A stretch of DNA of 7,567 bases, taken from NCBI GenBank assembly GCA_030604325.1, contig JAUVWC010000056.1, positions 1-7,567 on the forward strand. The letters are read 5' to 3'. This document shows positions 1 to 6,275 of the stretch, piece by piece. Both the position numbers and the translations under genes were made by a program. Positions within the stretch are counted from its first letter, which is position 1. Every line of letters begins with the position of its first letter. Origin of the DNA: Candidatus Zixiibacteriota bacterium. GTDB lineage: Bacteria; Blakebacterota; Blakebacteria; Blakebacterales; Blakebacteraceae. Under the pieces are notes generated by a model. It was given only the letters and a program-made list of their open reading frames with translations, was not told the DNA's origin and did not search any database.

Positions 1-682
1 CTTCAACCTCAACACCCAGTTCGGCGAGCGCGGCTCTGGCGGCTTCCTGCTGGGCCTGTTTTTTAGAATCCCCCTCGCCCTCACCCAGTACGTACTCGTC
101 GAGCAGCACTTCTACAGTGAAAATCTTATCGTGGTCCGGTCCCTCCTCCTGTTTTGTGCGGTAGACCAGGCGTCCTGCTTTCTGCTTCTGTACATATTCG
201 AGGAGTATGCTCTTGTAGTTGCGGTAGCCGGGCGTGCGGGTCACTATCGAGAGTTCCCGAATCAGTCTGCGCACTATTATACGTTGTACGGCTTCGTAGC
301 CGCCGTCCAGATAGACCGCGCCAAACACCGCCTCCAGTGCATCTGCCAGTATGCTCGGCCGGGTTCTCCCGCCTGTAGCCTCTTCATTCTCCGAAAGCAG
401 AAGAGCCCCGCCGATGCCAAGATTGCGCGCCGTCCACTGGAGGGTAGGACGGGAAACCAGGAGGGATTTGAGTTCGGTCAATTCCCCTTCAGACTTATCG
501 GGAAACCGCAAGAAGAGCTCGTGGGCCACTACCAGGTCGAGGACCGAATCACCCAGGAACTCGAGCCGTTCATTCGAGGTGAGGCGGTCCTCCCCACGCA
601 CTCCGATAAAAGACCGGTGGGAGAGGGCCTCTTCCAGGAGGTCGGGATCGTGAAATTGATAATCGAGCTCCCGCTGCAGCAT
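1..682 (-). CDS. rnc: Ribonuclease III (3' end cut by window)
   Basis: RNase III cleaves double-stranded RNA and matures 16S and 23S rRNA precursors in the cytoplasm. I translated 227 residues from the ATG at 680-682. The signature NERLEFLGDSVL lies at residues 37-48, and the metal-binding acidic residues are E38, E41, D45, E65, D114 and E117, the last two in ILADALEAVFG. A double-stranded-RNA-binding domain fills about residues 155-222, ending in the GDSKKQAQQEAA helix. E. coli RNase III is 226 residues, so only a few C-terminal residues and the stop lie outside the window. The ATG lacks a clear Shine-Dalgarno and sits at the start of the first helix (MLQRELDYQF), about seven residues later than in E. 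coli. The frame stays open upstream to a TGA at 767-769 but has no ATG, GTG or TTG. The gene follows fabF by 61 nt, the usual fab-rnc order. Identity is certain; the start is not. Confidence 0.95.
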   Translation of the reverse strand, partial: MLQRELDYQFHDPDLLEEALSHRSFIGVRGEDRLTSNERLEFLGDSVLDLVVAHELFLRFPDKSEGELTELKSLLVSRPTLQWTARNLGIGGALLLSENEEATGGRTRPSILADALEAVFGAVYLDGGYEAVQRIIVRRLIRELSIVTRTPGYRNYKSILLEYVQKQKAGRLVYRTKQEEGPDHDKIFTVEVLLDEYVLGEGEGDSKKQAQQEAARAALAELGVEVE

Positions 683-692
683 CTCGGTGGAT

Positions 693-739
693 GCCGGGGC
701 AGAAGCCGGCTTATGCTTCAGCCGCCGCCAGAGGCGGCG
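693..739 (-). promoter_or_regulatory. Two GC-rich stem-loops in the fabF-rnc gap
   Basis: On the transcribed strand two hairpins can form between the fabF stop and the rnc ATG. The first has a perfect 7-bp stem (723-729 with 733-739) and a 3-nt loop. The second has a 5-bp stem (693-697 with 706-710) and an 8-nt loop. No run of U follows either, so this is not an intrinsic terminator and read-through into rnc is expected. Structure here could limit rnc translation or stabilise the fabF 3' end. The stems look short for RNase III cleavage of its own leader. Folding was judged by eye only. Confidence 0.4.
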
Positions 740-743
740 TGGA

Positions 744-1991
744 TTAAGTTTCGTCGTGGAATCGCCTCACAGCGAGAGTCACGTTGTGCCCCCCGAAACC
801 AAAGCTGTTACTCAACCCCACCTCCAACGCCCGTTCGATAGAGGCATTGGGGGTGTAGTTCAGCGCACACTCGGGATCGGGGTATTCGTAATTGATAGTA
901 GGGGGAATCTTGCCCTCCCGAAGGGTCATCGCAAGTAAATTGAACTCCAGCGCACCGCTTGCTCCCAACAGGTGACCCGTCATCGACTTCGTGCTGCTTA
1001 TGCTCAATTCCTTCGCGCGCTTGTCAAAGAGACGCTGGATAGCTTTACTCTCCACTTCGTCGTTAAGGGGCGTGGAAGTACCATGGGCGTTGATGTAGTC
1101 TATTTCCGCCGGCTCGATACCCGCCATCCGCAACGCCATCTCCATGCTACGGACCGCCCCCTCACCGTCGGGCTCGGGTGCAGTCATATGATAGGCGTCA
1201 GCGGTCATGCCACCGCCCACAAACTCGGCATATATTTTTGCTCCACGCTCTTTGGCATGCTCCATGGTCTCCAGCACGGCAATAGCTGCTCCCTCTCCAA
1301 TGACGAAGCCGTCCCTTTCGGCGTCGAAGGGGCGACTGGCCCGTTGCGGCTCGTCATTGCGGGTACTCATAGCTTTCATCCGGCAGAACCCGGCCATAGC
1401 CAGGGGCGTGATCGGCGCCTCACAGCCACCGGCCAGAACCACATCGGCGTACCCAAGCTGGAGCAGGTTGTACGCGTCCAGCAGGGCGTGAGCCGACGAA
1501 GCGCAGGCTGACACAGTGGCATAGTTGGGGCCTTTCAACCCGTGGCGGATACTCAGATCCCCGGCTGCCATATCGATGATCATCATCGGAACGAAAAAGG
1601 GGCTTACCCGGCCCACACCCCGCTTAAAGAGTGTGAAGGCCTGGTCTTCCAGAACGTGGATACCGCCGATGCCCGAGGCGATTACGGTCCCTACGCGATA
1701 CGGATCTTCAGCTTTCAGGTCGAGGGCGGAGTCCTCCAATACTTCATTACAGGCCGCATTGGCATAATGCAGGAAAGGATCGGAGCGGCGGACTTCTTTC
1801 TTGTCCATCGCCACCGCGGGATCGAAACCGGATATCTCTCCGGCAATTTTGGTGGTGAAGTCGGTAGTGTCAAATCGTGTTATATTGCCGATCCCATTCT
1901 TGCCCTCCAGCGCTGACTGCCATATCTCGCCCATTGTCAGACCTGTAGGTGCAACTGCGCCCAAGCCTGTGATGACTATTCTGTGATGCAA
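744..1991 (-). CDS. fabF: 3-oxoacyl-ACP synthase II
   Basis: FabF condenses malonyl-ACP with a growing acyl-ACP, the elongation step of type II fatty-acid synthesis. From the TTG at 1989-1991 the protein has 415 residues and begins MHHRIVITGLGAVAPTG. The thiolase-fold catalytic triad is complete: C163 in VSACASSAH, H303 in NAHGTSTP and H340 in SMTGHLLGAS, with K335 nearby. The C-terminal glycine-rich motif NSFGFGGHN is present. A longer form starting at GTG 2034-2036 adds 15 residues (430 in total) that do not resemble the family and have no Shine-Dalgarno at a workable distance. I prefer the TTG because it gives the family N-terminus, has a GAG 7 nt upstream and places the catalytic residues at the E. 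coli numbers. acpP ends 70 nt upstream. The three-residue catalytic set separates it from FabH, and the normal Cys separates it from a chain-length factor. Confidence 0.96.
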   Translation of the reverse strand: MHHRIVITGLGAVAPTGLTMGEIWQSALEGKNGIGNITRFDTTDFTTKIAGEISGFDPAVAMDKKEVRRSDPFLHYANAACNEVLEDSALDLKAEDPYRVGTVIASGIGGIHVLEDQAFTLFKRGVGRVSPFFVPMMIIDMAAGDLSIRHGLKGPNYATVSACASSAHALLDAYNLLQLGYADVVLAGGCEAPITPLAMAGFCRMKAMSTRNDEPQRASRPFDAERDGFVIGEGAAIAVLETMEHAKERGAKIYAEFVGGGMTADAYHMTAPEPDGEGAVRSMEMALRMAGIEPAEIDYINAHGTSTPLNDEVESKAIQRLFDKRAKELSISSTKSMTGHLLGASGALEFNLLAMTLREGKIPPTINYEYPDPECALNYTPNASIERALEVGLSNSFGFGGHNVTLAVRRFHDET

Positions 1992-2061
1992 CGGTCTACT
2001 CGTATTCCAACCCGATGGGTGATTATCCCGGAGCACTACCGCCGGGTCTATACGGCTTTAC

Positions 2062-2301
2062 TTAATCGCCTAGGTGCTCGGACAGGTGAGTGACAGCATC
2101 ACCGACGGTGGTCATCTTCTCGGCGTCCTCATCGGCAATTTCGATGTCGAACTCCTCCTCGAAAGCCATGACCAGTTCGACGGTGTCCAGTGAGTCCGCA
2201 CCAAGGTCATCGACGAAGGAGGTCTCGGGTGTAACCTGACTGGCATCTACGCCGAGCTGTTCGACGATGATGTTCTTGACGCGTTCCTCAATACTCGCCA
2301 T
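2062..2301 (-). CDS. acpP: Acyl carrier protein
   Basis: ACP carries acyl intermediates as thioesters on 4'-phosphopantetheine and is the shared substrate of FabD, FabH, FabF and PlsX encoded here. The 79-residue product is small and acidic, as the family is. The attachment serine is S37 in the motif [13 protein letters not shown], followed by the acidic helix FEEEFDIEI that docks partner enzymes. The ATG at 2299-2301 is preceded by GAGAGG with 8 nt between the core GAGG and the start, a good Shine-Dalgarno and one of the clearest in the window. That fits the high ACP output a cell needs. The gene follows a 161-nt non-coding spacer and may have its own promoter there. fabF comes next on the same strand. 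Confidence 0.97.
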   Translation of the reverse strand: MASIEERVKNIIVEQLGVDASQVTPETSFVDDLGADSLDTVELVMAFEEEFDIEIADEDAEKMTTVGDAVTHLSEHLGD

Positions 2302-2462
2302 TCGCTCTTCCTCTCACGTATCATAGGGCTGATGATTCATGCCCATTCACAGTTACCGGACGGGCGACACTGGGCTCCCAGACGGGAACAACCCACCCGC
2401 ATATGCGGTCGTGCCGACGAGAAGATTCCGGCCAAATATAGTGTCCACCGGCGGCTCTCCGG
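2302..2462 (-). other. Non-coding fabD-acpP spacer where fabG is usually found
   Basis: This 161-nt gap is the longest in the block. Translating all three minus-strand frames gave nothing resembling FabG, such as its YxxxK site or the GxxxGxG nucleotide motif, so no decayed copy is visible. It contains a promoter-like element next to the fabD stop, a 12-bp perfect palindrome, an interrupted palindrome at 2370-2381 (five-base arms, two-base centre), and a near-repeat of nine bases (2356-2364 and 2378-2386, one mismatch, 22 nt apart). The acpP Shine-Dalgarno lies at its downstream end. Confidence 0.7.
2397..2408. promoter_or_regulatory. Perfect 12-bp palindrome, possible operator
   Basis: The sequence CCGCATATGCGG reads identically on both strands. 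It lies 27 nt downstream of the candidate -10 element and about 95 nt upstream of the acpP start, a reasonable place for a dimeric regulator. It does not look like the known FapR or FabT sites as I remember them. By simple arithmetic a perfect 12-bp palindrome is expected in about 4% of random 161-nt stretches, so it is suggestive only. Confidence 0.3.
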
Positions 2463-2466
2463 TCAA
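2435..2466 (-). promoter_or_regulatory. Candidate promoter for acpP-fabF-rnc
   Basis: On the minus strand TTGACC (2461-2466, overlapping the fabD stop) is followed after 20 nt by TATATT (2435-2440). The 20-nt spacing is too long for a good sigma-70 promoter. The downstream element continues as TATATTTG, which exactly fits the TAnnTTTG -7 box known from Bacteroidetes. This is by eye; no transcription start is known. Confidence 0.3.
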
Positions 2467-3413
2467 GCACTCCGTGCTGTGATCGCCTCGGTGGCTTTTT
2501 CCAGATCCTCAGGCTCGGCCGCACCCGTGGACCACGCCCCCTCAACGCATCGCCGCAGCAGCCCCTGCAGAATACTGCCAGGACCGCATTCAACGTAGAT
2601 AGTGGTCCCCATACGATCCAGTTCCCGCATCGACTCCATCCACCGTATCGGATATACGATCTGCAGGCCCAGCAACTCCCGGATCTCCTCCGGCCGTACT
2701 GCCGGACGGGCAGTTACGTTCGTCACTACCGGCACCTCCGCCTGTCCTATCTCTATCTGACGGAGCGTCTGGCGGAGCGGCTCCACGGCGCTCTCCATCA
2801 AGGGGGAGTGGAAGGCCCCGTGTACCTTCAGCCTTACTACTTTGCGGGCCCCGGCCTGCCGACACATCTCACTCGCTTTCTCCACGGCCTTCTTCTCGCC
2901 CGAGATGACCGTCTGCTCCGGCGCATTGTAATTCGCCGGCTGAACGATTCCCACACGGGAGGCCTCCTCGCACACCTTGCGCACCTTCTTCGAATCCAGC
3001 CCGAGGACCGCCGCCATCCCTCCCGGCTGTGACTGCCCGGCGGCCTGCATCGACTCTGCCCGTACCTTCACTGCTTTAAGAGCATCGGCAAAGCTGAAAG
3101 CCCCGGCGATTACTAGTGCCGAGTACTCCCCGAGACTGTGGCCGGCGGCGAAGTCGGGCACGATCCCCCTCTCGGCAAGCAGGATTGCCACCGCAACACT
3201 GTGCACCATTACAGCCGGTTGGGTATTCCTCGTTTGAAGAAGTTCCTCCTCCGGCCCCTTGAAAGAAATCTTGCCGATATTGTAACCAAGAACGTCGGAA
3301 GCTTCTTGATACAGTTCCCGCACGATAGGATATCCGCCCTTGTAAAGCGCCTGTCCCATTCCGACATACTGCGCTCCCTGGCCGGGAAATAGGAATGCGA
3401 TCTTCTCACTCAT
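2463..3413 (-). CDS. fabD: Malonyl-CoA:ACP transacylase
   Basis: FabD moves the malonyl group from CoA to ACP, supplying the extender unit used by FabH and FabF. The 316-residue product matches the usual length of about 310. It opens with KIAFLFPGQGAQYVGMG. The nucleophile is S93 in GHSLGEYSA, the malonate-binding arginine is R118, the catalytic base is H202 in GAFHSPLM, and Q251 and the late GPG (277-279) are also in place. NVTA at 232-235 is another family motif. The ATG at 3411-3413 gives the canonical N-terminus, although no strong Shine-Dalgarno precedes it. The gene lies 62 nt after fabH. The next gene downstream is acpP after a 161-nt spacer; fabG, normally here, is absent. Identity is secure, and nothing suggests a polyketide-type acyltransferase. 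Confidence 0.97.
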   Translation of the reverse strand: MSEKIAFLFPGQGAQYVGMGQALYKGGYPIVRELYQEASDVLGYNIGKISFKGPEEELLQTRNTQPAVMVHSVAVAILLAERGIVPDFAAGHSLGEYSALVIAGAFSFADALKAVKVRAESMQAAGQSQPGGMAAVLGLDSKKVRKVCEEASRVGIVQPANYNAPEQTVISGEKKAVEKASEMCRQAGARKVVRLKVHGAFHSPLMESAVEPLRQTLRQIEIGQAEVPVVTNVTARPAVRPEEIRELLGLQIVYPIRWMESMRELDRMGTTIYVECGPGSILQGLLRRCVEGAWSTGAAEPEDLEKATEAITARSA

Positions 3414-3475
3414 GGGCTTGTCACGTTGTTGATCTCAGATCGTATTCAGGATCTTCCTCTAGTGTCCCGGAACGA

Positions 3476-4483
3476 CTAAAAAGAAACCACCAGTGACCCC
3501 CAGGTAAAGCCGCCACCAAATGCAACCATCATCACCGTTGTTCCTTCTGAGATAAGGCCCCCCTTTCGCGCTTCATCCAGAGCAATGGGGATCGATGCAG
3601 CGGAGGTGTTGCCGTATTCGTGCACGTTTATATAGACCTTTTCGGGAGGTATATGAACCCGGGAGGCGGTGGCCTTGATGATGCGGATATTGGCCTGGTG
3701 GGTAATGAGCAGGTCGACATCTTCCGGGGTGATGTCGGCCAGCTCTAAAGCCTTCACGGCAGAAGACTCCATGGCCCGAACCGCTGATTTGAAGACCTCT
3801 GCTCCCTCCATGTGTATGCTGTGTAGCCGATTATCCACCGTCTCGTAGCTGGCAGGCAGCCGTGTTCCACCCGCCGGCATGTTCAACAGATGGCTCAGGT
3901 TGCCATCCGCTCCCAGGTAGGCGGCCATCACTCCCTGTTTTCCATTGCCGGGGACGCAAATGACCGCTCCGGCACCATCGCCGAAAAGCACGCACGTGCT
4001 GCGGTCCTCATAGTTGGTAATGCGGGTCAATGTCTCCGCGCCTATAACGCCGATCGTTCCGAACTGGCCGGATGCGATCAGGCTGTTGGCCATCGTGGTG
4101 CCATAGATAAATCCGGAGCATGCTGCGCCGATATCGAACGCCGCGATTCCCCCCAGGTCGAGGTGTTGCTGCACCAAGCAGGCGGCGCTGGGAAAGATCA
4201 TATCAGATGTAGCGGTTGCCACGATGATGGCATCCAGATCACTCAACTCCAGGCCGGCATCCTCAGCGGCGTCCTTCAGCGCAGCCGCAGCCAGATCGCT
4301 GGTGTATTCCCCCTCGGAGACGACATGGCGACGCTTCATACCCGTGCGCGCCGTGATCCATTCATCCGACGTGTCCACAATTTTTTCGAGATCCTTGTTG
4401 GTGAGGACTCTTTCAGGCACGTAGCGGCCGGTTCCGAGAATGCGACTGGCCCCCCGGGCCTTAGCGTTGAAGGTCGGAGGCAT
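3476..4483 (-). CDS. fabH: 3-oxoacyl-ACP synthase III
   Basis: FabH starts fatty-acid chains by condensing a short acyl-CoA (acetyl-CoA or a branched starter) with malonyl-ACP. The 335-residue product carries the Cys-His-Asn triad: C122 in DIGAACSGFIYG, H262 in LLITHQANIRI and N292 in EYGNTSAASIP. The family N-terminus ILGTGRYVPERVLTN starts at residue 15, and GFTWGS is near the end. The ATG at 4481-4483 overlaps the end of plsX by 23 nt. No other in-frame start codon occurs before the conserved region, so the roughly ten-residue N-terminal extension is probably real. The Shine-Dalgarno is weak, which suggests translational coupling to plsX. Starter preference cannot be read from the sequence by eye, so straight- or branched-chain products are both possible. 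Confidence 0.96.
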   Translation of the reverse strand: MPPTFNAKARGASRILGTGRYVPERVLTNKDLEKIVDTSDEWITARTGMKRRHVVSEGEYTSDLAAAALKDAAEDAGLELSDLDAIIVATATSDMIFPSAACLVQQHLDLGGIAAFDIGAACSGFIYGTTMANSLIASGQFGTIGVIGAETLTRITNYEDRSTCVLFGDGAGAVICVPGNGKQGVMAAYLGADGNLSHLLNMPAGGTRLPASYETVDNRLHSIHMEGAEVFKSAVRAMESSAVKALELADITPEDVDLLITHQANIRIIKATASRVHIPPEKVYINVHEYGNTSAASIPIALDEARKGGLISEGTTVMMVAFGGGFTWGSLVVSF

Positions 4484-5474
4484 GGATCTTGTCCAATCGA
4501 GCTTTGATGTGGTTATTCAACCCTTCCTCGACGATGCGGCTGGCTACTATAACGGCATTCTTGATGGCCTTCGCTGTCGAACCGCCGTGGCAGATGACGA
4601 GCACACCGTCGATTCCGAGCATAGGCGCACCTCCGTACTCTTCGTAGTTGAGTTCCCGTTTGAGCTGCTTGAAAACGGGGCTCATGAACAGGGCACCTAC
4701 CCTGGCCAACGGGCTCTTAGACAAACTACGCTTTACACCCGCTGTCAAGAGGCTGATGATTCCCTCGGTGAATTTCAGGATAACGTTCCCCGTAAACCCA
4801 TCACAGACCATCACGTCTACCTCACCGGTCAGGATGTCGCGCCCCTGCATATTTCCGACGAAATTAAGGCTGGAGTTCAGAAGATGTTGGTGGGCCTCGA
4901 CTACCACTTCGGTACCCTTGCCGCTCTCCTCGCCGATAGAGAGCAGACCGATCCTCGGCCGATCAATGCCGAGAACGTGTTCGGCGTACACACTCCCCAT
5001 AAGGCCGAACTCGGCCAGGTTGGACGGCCTGCATTCGATATTGGCTCCCACATCCAGCACCAGAGCTGTGCCCCGTGCCGAGGGAAACAAGCTGGCGATG
5101 GCCGGCCGCGACAGCCCGGGCAGGCATCCCAGGCTATGGAGCGCCGAAGCCATGGCAGCCCCCGTATTGCCGGCCGAAACTACCGCATCCGCCTCTCCGG
5201 TACGGTGCATCTCCATGGCAACCGCGATCGAGCTGTCCCGCTTGTGCCGCAGTGCAGTGGACGGGGCTTCATCCATGGCCACGACTTCACTGGCGTTTAC
5301 GATGTCGATGGGAAGACCACGGAGTAACTTGGAGAAACGCTCCTCGAGAAGGGAGCGGTTACCTACGAGGACCACCTCATAGCGCCCGCGGGCCGAAGCC
5401 ACCGCTTCGACCGCGCCCGCTACAATCCGTTCGGGGGCATGGTCACCCCCCATGGCGTCGACGGCGATCCTCAT
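4461..5474 (-). CDS. plsX: Phosphate acyltransferase
   Basis: PlsX converts acyl-ACP to acyl-phosphate, the acyl donor for PlsY in phospholipid synthesis. It is a peripheral protein acting at the inner face of the membrane. The 337-residue product matches the family length. Recognised motifs in order are DAMGGDHAP (6-14), VVSAGNTGA (98-106), LDVGANIECRP (140-150), DGFTGNVILKFTEG (225-238), YGGAPMLGI (280-288) and HGGS (297-300). The ATG at 5472-5474 gives the canonical MRIAVDAMGG start. It is 20 nt after the rpmF stop without a convincing Shine-Dalgarno, so coupling to rpmF translation is likely. Its end overlaps fabH by 23 nt. The rpmF-plsX-fabH order is widely conserved and links ribosome output to membrane lipid synthesis. 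Confidence 0.96.
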   Translation of the reverse strand: MRIAVDAMGGDHAPERIVAGAVEAVASARGRYEVVLVGNRSLLEERFSKLLRGLPIDIVNASEVVAMDEAPSTALRHKRDSSIAVAMEMHRTGEADAVVSAGNTGAAMASALHSLGCLPGLSRPAIASLFPSARGTALVLDVGANIECRPSNLAEFGLMGSVYAEHVLGIDRPRIGLLSIGEESGKGTEVVVEAHQHLLNSSLNFVGNMQGRDILTGEVDVMVCDGFTGNVILKFTEGIISLLTAGVKRSLSKSPLARVGALFMSPVFKQLKRELNYEEYGGAPMLGIDGVLVICHGGSTAKAIKNAVIVASRIVEEGLNNHIKARLDKIHASDLQR

Positions 5475-5494
5475 CAGGTGATCCGCAGGGGGAT

Positions 5495-5677
5495 CTACAC
5501 CTCTCGTGGGAAGATAACCTGACGGCCCCGGTAGTAGCCGCAGTTCGGGCAGGCCCGATGAGAGAGCTTCGGCTGGCTACAATGATCGCAGACCCCGAGC
5601 GTTGGCGCCTTCAACGCGTCGTGACTCCGCCGTTTTCCGCGTCGCGAAGTGGAATGTCGTCTTTTAGGAACGGCCAT
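5495..5677 (-). CDS. rpmF: Large ribosomal subunit protein L32 (zinc form)
   Basis: L32 is a small basic protein of the 50S subunit. The 60-residue product begins MAVPKRRHSTSRRGKRRSHD, a classic L32 N-terminus. It has four cysteines in the CxxC...CxxC arrangement (C30, C33, C43, C46) that bind zinc, followed by GYYRGR. E. coli L32 lacks these cysteines, so this is the C+ type. Some bacteria also carry a cysteine-free copy used in zinc starvation; none is seen here. The ATG at 5675-5677 has GAGGAG about 9 nt upstream, lying inside the end of yceD, which it overlaps by 14 nt. The yceD-rpmF pair is conserved across many phyla. Confidence 0.97.
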   Translation of the reverse strand: MAVPKRRHSTSRRGKRRSHDALKAPTLGVCDHCSQPKLSHRACPNCGYYRGRQVIFPREV

Positions 5678-6218
5678 CAGCCTGTTCTCCTCGGTTATCT
5701 TCGAGAAATGTCTTCAGGGCGTTCCAGCGGGGATCAGCAGGTTCCTGCCCACAGCTACAGCGTGAGAAGTTCAAGTTCGTCCCACACTGCGGGCAGAGTC
5801 CCTGACAATCTACACTGCACAGCGGCTTAATGGGAACGGCCAGCATCAGCGATTCCCGAACAGAAGGAGCGAATGAAATCCAGTCGTCCCCGAAGTCGAC
5901 AGGTGTCTCATCCTCATCCTCCAGCCGGAAGTTGTTATGTCCCATACGGATGACTGCGTCGAAAGCGGCAGTCATATCGCTCTCGTACGGTTCGAGACAG
6001 CGCGCGCAGACCAGCGTCGGCTTTGCCGAAATGCCGCCCCGAACCATAATCAACGAACCGGTGAGGTCGAGTGTCAACTCAACAACCACATCGGTGGTGA
6101 CAACCAGTTGGTCCTCCGGCAGTCCGAGATTGGAACCGAGCTCGGACAAGACCAGGTGGTGCCGGCCTTCGGCCAATCCCCGCAGATCCACCGTGTAGAC
6201 TTGATCCAACACCGCCAT
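5664..6218 (-). CDS. yceD: YceD/DUF177 family protein
   Basis: DUF177 proteins are almost always encoded next to rpmF. E. coli YceD and its plant relatives have been linked to 23S rRNA accumulation or processing, but the molecular activity is not settled. The 184-residue product begins MAVLDQVYTVDLRGL. It has a central CxxC (C71, C74, in LVCARCLEPYE) and a C-terminal cysteine cluster (C134, C138, C142, C145, C154, C156) containing the family motif CQGLCPQCGTNLN, a likely zinc site. An acidic stretch (LEDEDETP) lies near residue 100. I chose the ATG at 6216-6218 because of its near-ideal Shine-Dalgarno. An upstream in-frame TTG at 6273-6275 would overlap the ndk stop and add 19 residues that look unlike the family. 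The gene overlaps rpmF by 14 nt, so the two are probably co-translated. Confidence 0.9.
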   Translation of the reverse strand: MAVLDQVYTVDLRGLAEGRHHLVLSELGSNLGLPEDQLVVTTDVVVELTLDLTGSLIMVRGGISAKPTLVCARCLEPYESDMTAAFDAVIRMGHNNFRLEDEDETPVDFGDDWISFAPSVRESLMLAVPIKPLCSVDCQGLCPQCGTNLNFSRCSCGQEPADPRWNALKTFLEDNRGEQADGRS

Positions 6219-6224
6219 TGTCCC

Positions 6225-6229
6225 CCTCC
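6225..6229 (-). promoter_or_regulatory. Strong ribosome binding site of yceD
   Basis: The minus strand reads GGAGG, followed by the six-base spacer GGGACA and then the ATG at 6216-6218. This fixes the yceD start in preference to the upstream TTG. It is the strongest Shine-Dalgarno in the window and opens the tightly packed yceD-rpmF-plsX-fabH section. Confidence 0.8.
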
Positions 6230-6245
6230 GAACATAAAGTGCCCC

Positions 6246-6275
6246 AATATACAGAGTACTACGGCCGGTAATCAA
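6246..6275 (-). promoter_or_regulatory. Candidate promoter for yceD-rpmF-plsX-fabH
   Basis: TTGATT (6270-6275, overlapping the ndk stop) and TATATT (6246-6251) are separated by 18 nt on the minus strand. They match 4 of 6 and 5 of 6 bases of the sigma-70 consensus. A start a few bases downstream would leave a leader of about 20 nt before the yceD ATG, including its Shine-Dalgarno. The downstream box continues as TATATTGG, resembling the element before acpP. By eye only. Confidence 0.35.

Noticed and set aside
723..739. Intrinsic terminator after fabF
   Set aside because: A strong stem is present but no U-tract follows, and rnc continues on the same strand 61 nt later.
131..841. A 236-codon open frame on the plus strand antisense to rnc
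   Set aside because: The minus strand encodes a full RNase III with all catalytic residues in place. The plus-strand product has no recognisable motif and is a shadow of codon bias in a GC-rich gene.
2314..2346. Ten-codon minus-strand open frame just before acpP, a possible leader peptide
   Set aside because: It has no convincing Shine-Dalgarno, no regulatory codon run and no attached terminator or anti-terminator. An open frame this short is expected by chance.
2321..2593. A 90-codon minus-strand frame spanning the fabD end and spacer, considered as a fabG remnant
   Set aside because: It contains no SDR motif (TGxxxGxG, NNAG or YxxxK), and most of it overlaps the fabD C-terminus in another frame.
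3431..3441. Odd-centred inverted repeat GATCTCAGATC in the fabH-fabD gap
   Set aside because: The five-base arms are too short to stand out and there is no promoter-like element nearby. Chance is the simpler explanation.
2438..3465. The octamer GGACACTA shared by the fabH-fabD and fabD-acpP gaps
   Set aside because: One shared 8-mer between gaps of about 60 and 160 nt is expected by chance roughly one time in seven, and the flanks do not match.
4440..5327. A 295-codon plus-strand open frame antisense to plsX, plus overlapping ones at 5075-5830 and 3890-4507
   Set aside because: All lie opposite plsX, fabH, rpmF or yceD, which show clear family motifs. The plus-strand translations look like no known fold and have no sensible Shine-Dalgarno.
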